Shown: piece after piece, positions 35,595 to 41,432 of the stretch | How the letters are laid out: each line of letters starts with the position of its first letter | Position numbering within the stretch: position 1 is the stretch's first letter | Origin: Pseudomonadota bacterium | GTDB taxonomy: Bacteria; Pseudomonadota; Gammaproteobacteria; Burkholderiales; Thiobacillaceae | Direction of reading: 5' to 3' | DNA length: 41,432 nucleotides | Assembly (NCBI GenBank): GCA_030653935.1 | Contig: JAURYL010000070.1 | Coordinates: forward strand, 1-41,432 | Program-made: the position numbers and the translations under genes | The notes under the pieces: model-generated | Databases searched by the model: none | Told to the model about the DNA's origin: nothing | What the model saw: the letters and a program-made list of their open reading frames with translations, nothing else

Positions 35595-37436
35595 TCACCG
35601 TGGCAGCAGGATGTTGCTCCGTTGCCGCATTCCAGCCGGGGCGGACGGCTCGCGCGTTTCCTTGTGGAAGATGCGCACGCCCTCGTTCCATTGGTAGGCG
35701 TCACGGGTGCCGGCATGGGGTGGCAGCGTGATCTGGCCGAGTGGATGCGAGATGAGGTCGAACCAGTCGGTTCGGATGCCGCGCCTGAACTCGCCGACGC
35801 CGATGTCCATCCCGACCTGCAACTGCGGCACAACGCTCAGATTCATCTGATACTGCGGCGCAGCGATGCGCAGACCATAACGCTGGCGCTGGACGCCGGC
35901 GGCGAGGGGGTGCAAACGCAGGGTCTCGGTGATGCCGCCGGTGTCGCGCAGTGGCAGCGGGCGAACCTCCCGCGGCGCATCGTCCACCAGCAGGCTGACC
36001 TGGCTCAACGCGGCCCCGTCGCCGCGCAGGGAGAAGCCCAGTGTCAGGTCGCCCCTGAGCGCGCCCAACTCCAAAGTGGTATTGGTCAGTTCGGGAGGAA
36101 TGGCGATGGTGGGGAAAATCTCCCGCGCGGTTCCGCCCAGCGGCGGCGTGAAATCGCGGCTTTGCACTAACGACGGCGATGGGAGCGTTCCCTTCGCCCG
36201 GTCTTTTCCCAGGAGATACAACTTGTAGTTGAGACTGGAACCGACTTCCAGCACGAATTCATTGCCGTCGAATACCTGCGTCGGATCGAGGCCGGCCGCG
36301 AGGTAGTACTCCGGACCGGCATTGAAGGCGGTGGCGCGTAGTTGCAGGGTCAGATCGTGGCCTGGATCGTCGGGTGCGCTGCGTTCGATACTGATCGGCG
36401 TCAGGCTCCCTTCCAGCCGCAGTGGAATGCGCAAGCCGACACCGTAACCCATGCTGTAGGTGAGGCGCAGGAAGCCCACGTTGAACTTCCATTTTCTCTC
36501 CCATTTCAATTCCTGGCCCAGCGTAAAACCAGCCAGGAACGGTTCGTTGAATTCCAGCCGCCCGCGACCGTCCTGTTTCGCGGCGGTGGCGGTTAGCGGC
36601 TGCGCCGGGCGCAACGCCCGCCTGACCACCGGCGTGAAAATGAGGGGCCGCGCCATCGGACGCAGGCTCATTGGCAGACGCGGGCCGCCGTCATTGAACA
36701 GGCGCCGCTCCACCACCACCTCATCGGTTACCTCGAACTCGCCGGCCCCGCTCAGAACCGCGCGCAGCACCGCATCCTCGCCGCCGCTCGCCAGAGCTTC
36801 CCGCAGTGGATCATCCGCCTCCAGCTGGGGCAGTTCCTCGGCGAGAAAACGGCGGAAATCGGCTTGCTCATCGGACGGCAATTCCGCCACGCGCGCTCGC
36901 GCCGCAGCGGCTTTGTCCACCGGTGCCAGGAATGCGGCGAATTCGGGTGAGTCCGCAGCGGCCTGGCGCGGATCGCGTACCACCATGCGTACCTGACGCG
37001 CCAGCAGCAGCCGATCCGGAAACTCGACCACCACCTCGTTGATTTGTGGCCGCTTCACCAGCGCCTTGTCGGAGATGCGGCTCAGTTGCTGTCCCAGCGC
37101 GCGCTGGGCGGTGAAGGTCTGGTCGAACAGGGCCGCCATGTCCACCTGCTCGCCGGTGCCGGTGTCAACCCGGGTACGGCGCATCGCCGCCCGGTTCAAC
37201 ACCTGAGTGGGCTTCTGTCGCGCCACTTCAATGGCGAGTGCCGATTGGCTGTCCCAATCACGCAGCAGCGAGGCCAGTTCCGGCGAGTTTTTCAGCACCT
37301 GGGGAGCCGCTAGCGCACCCGCCGCGGCGGGGCCGGAGATGCCGGCTGGCGGCGCGGCCAGCACGGGAAACCCCGCCAGCAGCAACAGGAACAGCGACAC
37401 GGAAAAATAACGCAAGGGTAAAAGTGCCGGGCTCAT
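35595..37436 (-). CDS. Large exported protein of unknown function (613 residues)
   Basis: I do not recognise the family. A signal peptide (YFSVSLFLLLLAGFPVLA, cut near residue 27) is preceded by a GGAGGA ribosome binding site eight bases before ATG 37436. The N-terminal third (about 50-240) is helical and charged (SPELASLLRDWDSQSALAIE, FRRFLAEELPQLEADDPLRE). From about residue 300 the chain turns to alternating hydrophobic/polar strands with aromatic residues (KWKFNVGFLRLTYSMGYGVG, LTLQLRATAFNAGPEYYLAA), a beta-sheet-rich and possibly beta-sandwich or barrel-like half. It has no Cys. It heads a run of exported proteins (35258-35569 and 34714-35127), which suggests an envelope role. Confidence 0.75.
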   Translation of the reverse strand: MSPALLPLRYFSVSLFLLLLAGFPVLAAPPAGISGPAAAGALAAPQVLKNSPELASLLRDWDSQSALAIEVARQKPTQVLNRAAMRRTRVDTGTGEQVDMAALFDQTFTAQRALGQQLSRISDKALVKRPQINEVVVEFPDRLLLARQVRMVVRDPRQAAADSPEFAAFLAPVDKAAAARARVAELPSDEQADFRRFLAEELPQLEADDPLREALASGGEDAVLRAVLSGAGEFEVTDEVVVERRLFNDGGPRLPMSLRPMARPLIFTPVVRRALRPAQPLTATAAKQDGRGRLEFNEPFLAGFTLGQELKWERKWKFNVGFLRLTYSMGYGVGLRIPLRLEGSLTPISIERSAPDDPGHDLTLQLRATAFNAGPEYYLAAGLDPTQVFDGNEFVLEVGSSLNYKLYLLGKDRAKGTLPSPSLVQSRDFTPPLGGTAREIFPTIAIPPELTNTTLELGALRGDLTLGFSLRGDGAALSQVSLLVDDAPREVRPLPLRDTGGITETLRLHPLAAGVQRQRYGLRIAAPQYQMNLSVVPQLQVGMDIGVGEFRRGIRTDWFDLISHPLGQITLPPHAGTRDAYQWNEGVRIFHKETREPSAPAGMRQRSNILLPR

Positions 37437-37490
37437 GGTGCCATCCTCCGATTTATTGAAGTGATGGTTTCGGTATAAGCCAACAAACGG

Positions 37491-37527
37491 ACTCGGGCCA
37501 GTCAGAACTTGCCCTGACCAGCCCGAG
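37491..37527 (-). terminator. Hairpin after the DUF3617 gene
   Basis: CTCGGGCCAGTCAG and CTGACCAGCCCGAG pair over 14 positions with one or two mismatches around AACTTGCC. On the minus strand it follows the stop of the DUF3617 gene by two bases and leads into a T-containing stretch (TCCGTTTGTT). Confidence 0.6.
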
Positions 37528-37529
37528 CG

Positions 37530-38057
37530 TCAGCGTTTCGCCGCCGCTTGCACCTTGCCGCAGTCCGGCCCCAGCCACCTTCCGGATGAATCGCTGGTCA
37601 CCGTTTGCGGCTTGCCGTCTACCTGAGTGTGCATCTTCACGCTGGTCCGCCAGTGTTTGGGGCTGACGATCTCCATCCAGCCCTCGCCGCGTTCGTTGGG
37701 CTGGGTGCAGATCAGTTGGTAAGTCGTGCGCTTTGGCGTTTTCTTCTGCCAGGTCAGCTTGCAGCGTTTGTCAGCTTGCACCGGGATGTCGTTGCGCAAC
37801 GCCTGCTCGGCCGTCACGCAAACCTGAATGCCGGAGGGCGACATGCCCACGCCCTGCTTGTTCATCATCGCCTGCATCTGCTTGCGCATTTCCGGCGGCA
37901 CCTCCTTCATCATCTCCGCCATGTCCGGCATGGCCTGGCCGTCGACGGACGCCTTGCCCTGTATCTCCCAGAGGCCGGGCAGGATGGATTGGGCCAACAC
38001 CGGAGTGGCGAACATCATCCCGATCAGCAACATCGGCTTGCGCAAATTGGAGCTCAT
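37530..38057 (-). CDS. DUF3617 domain exported protein
   Basis: The 175-residue protein has a signal peptide (KPMLLIGMMFATPVLA, cut near residue 22) followed by SILPGLWEIQGKA, the standard opening of DUF3617 proteins (ten to twelve residues after cleavage, LPGLWE). A Met-rich stretch (MPDMAEMMKEVPPEMRKQMQ, then AMMNKQGVGM) is also usual in the family. Four Cys (QVCVT, KRCKLT, LICTQ, PDCGK) sit at family positions and may form two disulfides. GGAGG seven bases before ATG 38057 supports the start. The family function is unknown, and periplasmic location is inferred. A terminator separates it from the genes downstream. Confidence 0.88.
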   Translation of the reverse strand: MSSNLRKPMLLIGMMFATPVLAQSILPGLWEIQGKASVDGQAMPDMAEMMKEVPPEMRKQMQAMMNKQGVGMSPSGIQVCVTAEQALRNDIPVQADKRCKLTWQKKTPKRTTYQLICTQPNERGEGWMEIVSPKHWRTSVKMHTQVDGKPQTVTSDSSGRWLGPDCGKVQAAAKR

Positions 38058-38238
38058 GTCATTTCCTCCATGGATGACGGGAAAAACCGGGTATTCACAA
38101 TGATCAAGTATATGCGTTGCGGGTGGGCGCGGCCGGCGTACCCGTTGCGATGCGGGCGCCCCATTCGCTGATCTCCGGTAATCGAGTGGATTGAAAATTC
38201 GGATTGCTTATCGGGTGGTCATGCCGTCTTTTCGCCGT

Positions 38239-39438
38239 TTATTTCTCGCGGTGTCGCCGAAACGCGGCCAGCAGCGCCAGGTCGTAGACGATCTTGAGGA
38301 CGCCGCAGGCGACCAGGGGCGCGGCGAGCCAGCCGGCTGCGAACAGGGCGCCGCCGAGCGAGGGGCTCAAGGCCGCCGCGAGGCTGCGCGGGGCGGAGGT
38401 GAAGCTGGCGGCGGCGGCGCGTTCCGCGGGAGTGACCATGGCCATGACGAAGGCGCTGCGGGTGGGGACGTCCATTTGCGAGAGCAGGGCGCGCGCCAGC
38501 AGGAAGCCCAGCGCCAGCGGCAGGCTAGGGGCGAAGGCGGCGAGGATGAGGAAAATGCTGGAGGGAATGTGGGTGAACACCATGGTGTTCAGCAGGCCGA
38601 TGCGTTTGGCCACCCAGGGCGCGGCCAGTTGCGAGGCGGCGGTGAGCAGGCCGGCCCAGAAGAAGAAGGCGCCGGCGGCGGCGAGCGAGAGTCCGAAGCG
38701 CTGGAACAGCCAGAGCGACATGAGGGCGTTGACCACCAAACCGCCGGCGAAGGCGTCGAGGGAAAACAGCGCCGCCAGTTTCAGGACGATGCCGCGCGAG
38801 GGGCCGAGCGGCGCGGGTGGTTCGGGGCGCGCATGCGGCGGCGGTTCCGGCAGGCGGCGATAGAGCAGCCAGACGACGCCGCCGATGCCGGCGTAGAGCA
38901 CGAACATGGCGCGCAGGGCGGTGAGATGCTCCACTCCCAGGCTCGTCAGCCAGTCCGGCACGCCGGCGGCCAGAGCACCGAAGGCGGCGAACAGGGCGCC
39001 GGTGAGGCTGTAGCGGGCGAACAGGGAAGTGCGCGTGTTGCCTTCGGCGGCTTCGGCGAGGCGCGCGTGTTCCAGCGGCAGAAACACGCTGACATCGCCG
39101 GAACTGGGGTTGAGCGTGCCGATGAAGGCGATCAGCAACAGCGGCCAGAAGCCATCGAGGCCGGCGAAGAACAGGCCGGTGGCGGTCATCAGCAGCGCCG
39201 CGCCGAGCAGCAGGTGGCGATGATGGAAGTGGTGGCCCCAGGCGCCGACCGCCAGAGTGGCGAAGGCGGAACCGAGCAGGGTTGCGCTGCTGAGCACGCC
39301 GACCTGCCAGGTGCCCATGCCCAGGGCCAGCAGATAGGCCGGCAACAACACCGCGACATAACCATCGCCCAGTGCGCGCAGAGCGCGGGCGATGATCAGG
39401 AAACGCACCTCGGGGGCGACGCCGGGCGGGAGAATCAC
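38239..39438 (-). CDS. Major facilitator superfamily transporter
   Basis: The 399-residue protein has about 12 membrane spans in two halves separated by a cytoplasmic Pro/Arg-rich loop (RRLPEPPPHARPEPPAPLG, about 197-215). Helix 1 LIIARALRALGDGYVAVLLP and the LDAFAGGLVVNALMSLWLF segment at the start of the second half are typical of a DHA-like MFS group of unknown substrate found in proteobacteria. The start is GTG at 39438 with AAAGGG upstream. It could export drugs or metabolites, but the sequence does not tell. It is the only gene between the rhodanese and DUF3617 genes, with repeats upstream. Confidence 0.85.
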   Translation of the reverse strand: MILPPGVAPEVRFLIIARALRALGDGYVAVLLPAYLLALGMGTWQVGVLSSATLLGSAFATLAVGAWGHHFHHRHLLLGAALLMTATGLFFAGLDGFWPLLLIAFIGTLNPSSGDVSVFLPLEHARLAEAAEGNTRTSLFARYSLTGALFAAFGALAAGVPDWLTSLGVEHLTALRAMFVLYAGIGGVVWLLYRRLPEPPPHARPEPPAPLGPSRGIVLKLAALFSLDAFAGGLVVNALMSLWLFQRFGLSLAAAGAFFFWAGLLTAASQLAAPWVAKRIGLLNTMVFTHIPSSIFLILAAFAPSLPLALGFLLARALLSQMDVPTRSAFVMAMVTPAERAAAASFTSAPRSLAAALSPSLGGALFAAGWLAAPLVACGVLKIVYDLALLAAFRRHREK

Positions 39439-39486
39439 GTGAATCGCCCTTTAGCGCCGACTTCCTTACCGGCGTCTGTTAAAAGA

Positions 39487-39509
39487 GCCGGCTGGAAGCC
39501 GGCGCTACA
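39487..39509. repeat. REP-like palindrome GCCGGCTGGAAGCCGGCGCTAC
   Basis: Same core as 899-921, in the gap between the rhodanese and MFS genes. With no T-run its role as terminator for the rhodanese is uncertain. Confidence 0.75.
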
Positions 39510-39559
39510 GGGCGGGTTCAGCGCGAGAAGCCGCCCGGCGTGGGGCATCTTGCCGGCGC

Positions 39560-39874
39560 TTACTTGCCGACTACCGTGCCGCCCGCCGCTTTCCAGCCTT
39601 CGATGCCACCTTCGATGAAGCGGGCGTTCAATCCCCTGGCCTGGAGCGCGTCGACCACGCTGTTGGAGACGCCGCCGCCGCGCACGCAGTAGAGGACGAT
39701 TTCCTGGGCTTGCGGCAGGCTGTCGACCCAGAGGTCGAGCTTTTCCGGGTCTTTCCAGTGGGCGCCGGCCAGTTGATCGGTGGCGGCGTGGTGGTCGCCG
39801 ACCCGGCGCACATCGAGAACAAATTTTCCGGCGAGTTCGCTTTTCAGGGTTTCGGGTTTGATGGTGCGATCCAT
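39560..39874 (-). CDS. Single-domain rhodanese-like sulfurtransferase
   Basis: The 104-residue cytoplasmic protein has one rhodanese fold (LAGKFVLDVRRVGDHHAATD, then EIVLYCVRGGGVSNSV and FIEGGIEGWKAAGG). Cys63 is the expected persulfide-forming residue, and its loop reads CVRGGGV rather than the classical C-X5-R form, as in a rhodanese subgroup often found beside chromate genes. Its ATG comes two bases after the chrA stop, with TTGGAG as ribosome binding site, so it is translationally linked to chrA. Likely roles are sulfur or thiol metabolism tied to chromate handling; catalysis is inferred. Upstream in-frame codons belong to chrA sequence. Confidence 0.9.
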   Translation of the reverse strand: MDRTIKPETLKSELAGKFVLDVRRVGDHHAATDQLAGAHWKDPEKLDLWVDSLPQAQEIVLYCVRGGGVSNSVVDALQARGLNARFIEGGIEGWKAAGGTVVGK

Positions 39875-39876
39875 GT

Positions 39877-41208
39877 TCAGGCTCCAATGAGGAAGGTGTA
39901 AACCAGGCCCACCGCCGCGCAGGCGGCGATGACCCGCATGATGTCCTGCTTGTATTTCCACAGCGCCAAGAAGGCGGCCACGGACATGAGGGCGTAGAAC
40001 CACTCGAAGCCGCCCTCGAAGCCGGTCGGCCAGAGGACGTGGTAGCCGAAGAATAGCGCCAGATTGAGCACCACGCCGACCACGGCGGCGGTGATGCCGG
40101 TGAGCGGCGCGGTGAATTTGAGGTCGCCGTGGGTGGCTTCCACCAGCGGGCCGCCGGCGAGGATGAACAGGTAGCCGGGCAGGAAGGTGAAGAAGGTGGC
40201 GACCGAGGCGCCGGCGAAACCGGCCAGGAGCAGGTTTTCCGGGCCGAACACTTCCTTGGTCCAGCCGCCGATGAAGCCGACGAAAGCCACCACCATGATC
40301 AGCGGGCCGGGCGTGGTTTCACCCAGGGCGAGGCCGTCGATCATCTGCGTGCCGGTGAGCCAGCCGTAGGTTTCGACACCGCCCTGATAAACGTAGGGCA
40401 GCACGGCATAGGCGCCGCCGAAGGTGACCAGGGCCGCCTTGGTGAAGAATTCGCCCATGTCGGCGAGCACCGGCACGCCCAGGGTGGCCCAGATGCCGAC
40501 GGCCCAGATCGCGATGAAGACGATGGTCATGATGACCAGGCGCGAGGCCTTGAACTTCGCGTGTTCCGGCGGTGGCGTGTCGTCGTCGATCAGGGCCGGG
40601 CCGTAATCCTTGTTGGATGCGCCGTGGCCGCCGCCGACCTTGAAGATGTCGGGGGCGAGCTTGCTGCCGATGAAGCCGAGCACGCCGGCGGTCAGGACGA
40701 TGATCGGGAAGGGGATTTTCAGGGCGAAGATGGCGATGAACGAAGCCGCCGCGAAACCCCACAGTACCTTGTTCTTCAGCGCCCGCGAGCCGATGCGCCA
40801 GGCCGCGAACACGACGATGGCGACCACGGCGGGCTTGATGCCGGCGAACACGCCCTGGACGAATTGCACATCACCATAGGCGAGATAGATGTAGGTCAGC
40901 GCCGAGAGGATGAACAGCGAAGGCAGCACGAACAGGGTGCCGGCGATGATGCCGCCCCAGGTGCGGTGCATCAGCCAGCCGATGTAGATGGCGAGCTGTT
41001 GCGCTTCCGGCCCGGGCAGCACCATGGCGTAGTTGAGGGCGTGCAGGAAGCGGCGCTCGGAGATCCAGCGGCGTTTCTCCACCAGCTCCTGGTGCATCAT
41101 GGAAATCTGCCCGGCGGGGCCGCCGAAGCTGATGAAGCCGAGTTTCAGCCAGTAGACGAAGGCTTCCCAGAAGGTGGGTTGGGCGGGGCGCTGCATGTTC
41201 TCGTTCAT
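39877..41208 (-). CDS. chrA: Chromate transporter
   Basis: ChrA proteins export chromate from the cytoplasm, driven by proton-motive force (known for the family). The 443-residue product is a long-chain type with two chromate-transport repeats. The first carries KLGFISFGGPAGQISMMHQE and NYAMVLPGPEAQQLAIYIGW. The second carries FTKAALVTFGGAYAVLPYVY and GLALGETTPGPLIMVVAFVG. About a dozen membrane spans are visible, and the two halves are joined by a charged loop (ASNKDYGPALIDDDTPPPEH). No strong ribosome binding site precedes ATG 41208, and a second ATG lies four codons on. It is the first gene of a two-gene operon with the rhodanese. Confidence 0.95.
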   Translation of the reverse strand: MNENMQRPAQPTFWEAFVYWLKLGFISFGGPAGQISMMHQELVEKRRWISERRFLHALNYAMVLPGPEAQQLAIYIGWLMHRTWGGIIAGTLFVLPSLFILSALTYIYLAYGDVQFVQGVFAGIKPAVVAIVVFAAWRIGSRALKNKVLWGFAAASFIAIFALKIPFPIIVLTAGVLGFIGSKLAPDIFKVGGGHGASNKDYGPALIDDDTPPPEHAKFKASRLVIMTIVFIAIWAVGIWATLGVPVLADMGEFFTKAALVTFGGAYAVLPYVYQGGVETYGWLTGTQMIDGLALGETTPGPLIMVVAFVGFIGGWTKEVFGPENLLLAGFAGASVATFFTFLPGYLFILAGGPLVEATHGDLKFTAPLTGITAAVVGVVLNLALFFGYHVLWPTGFEGGFEWFYALMSVAAFLALWKYKQDIMRVIAACAAVGLVYTFLIGA

Positions 41209-41240
41209 TGGGCGGCTGCTCTTTGTTGGTAATGGAGTTC

Positions 41241-41313
41241 GTAGGAGCGGGCTTGCCCGCGAATGGCAACGGTTCCACAGGCACGACCGTTATTCGCGGG
41301 CAAGCCCGCTCCT
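41241..41313. repeat. REP palindrome GTAGGAGCGGGCTTGCCCGCGAA
   Basis: GTAGGAGCGGGCTTGCCCGCGAA at the left is inverted as TTCGCGGGCAAGCCCGCTCC-TA at the right, with shorter GGCAACGG/ACCGTT arms between. It resembles the common Pseudomonas REP. The group II intron begins directly after the right arm. Confidence 0.9.
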
Positions 41314-41314
41314 A

Positions 41315-41432
41315 GTGCGCCCGTGAAGGCGCACACACAGCACGGTGTAAGTCCGTGTCGGGGTAAGCCAAGGCCCCGTAGCTGAAGGTAACTGCGTCGC
41401 TGCGAAGCGGGGTGGAGAGCAACCGGAAGCGA
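41315..41432 (+). ncRNA. 5' end of a group II intron (truncated by the window)
   Basis: GTGCGCCCGTGAAGGCGCAC opens with the conserved 5' GTGCG. It is followed by a GTGTAAGTCCGTG segment, GGGGTAAGCC, CTGAAGGTAACTGCG and GCAACCGGAAGCGA, the ordered words of bacterial group II intron domain I. The reverse transcriptase ORF and the 3' domains V-VI must lie to the right of the window. It starts immediately after a REP hairpin, as is known for class C introns, which home downstream of terminator-like stems. The class cannot be fixed from 118 bases. Confidence 0.8.

Overview
The window looks like chromosomal DNA from a GC-rich betaproteobacterium (Rhodocyclales/Nitrosomonadales type). This is inferred from high GC, a dapC-dapD pair, DUF748 and DUF3617 proteins, a PEP-CTERM sorting signal, and dense small palindromic repeats including ones shaped like neisserial dRS3. 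No rRNA, tRNA or CRISPR was seen, so the placement is not proven.

Region by region. 1-1017 is a decayed zone: the end of a possible transposase, a fragment of an HlyB-type secretion ATPase, and dispersed palindromes. 1018-5954 (minus strand) is a complete type I secretion system: ABC transporter, HlyD-type adaptor and TolC-type outer membrane protein, with overlapping or abutting genes. 5955-16285 (plus strand, divergent) holds two secretion-related genes. The first is a 48-residue PEP-CTERM peptide that is little more than a signal peptide plus sorting tail, with a near-consensus sigma-54 promoter, an 18-bp palindrome upstream and its own terminator. The second is a 3109-residue surface protein with no signal peptide. 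It has a thioester-domain-like N-terminus, 19 SdrD-B-like modules, two inserted domains and a calcium-loop C-terminus, and it is the obvious cargo of the adjacent secretion system.

16456-21213 carries an SpmA/SpmB-type membrane protein and a very long DUF748 (AsmA-like) envelope protein. 21307-30653 (minus) carries a small exported protein, a chemoreceptor, and a translationally coupled trio: a diguanylate cyclase with a CHASE-like sensor, a fused 5-oxoprolinase/hydantoinase and a TRIC-family channel. 30954-33159 (minus) has dapD and dapC for lysine/diaminopimelate synthesis. 33347-34586 (plus) has an EamA exporter overlapping a VOC protein. 34714-38057 (minus) is a group of exported proteins of unknown role. 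38239-41208 (minus) has an MFS transporter and a chrA chromate transporter coupled to a rhodanese. At the right edge a group II intron begins directly after a REP hairpin and runs out of the window.

Two themes deserve attention. The first is the divergent secretion/adhesin locus with its almost bodiless, sigma-54-controlled PEP-CTERM peptide and the candidate covalent-adhesion domain on the giant protein. The second is an unusual load of at least eleven palindromic repeat families, several of which sit in frame inside conserved genes (5-oxoprolinase three times, dapC, DUF748) and so add low-complexity peptide segments to enzymes.
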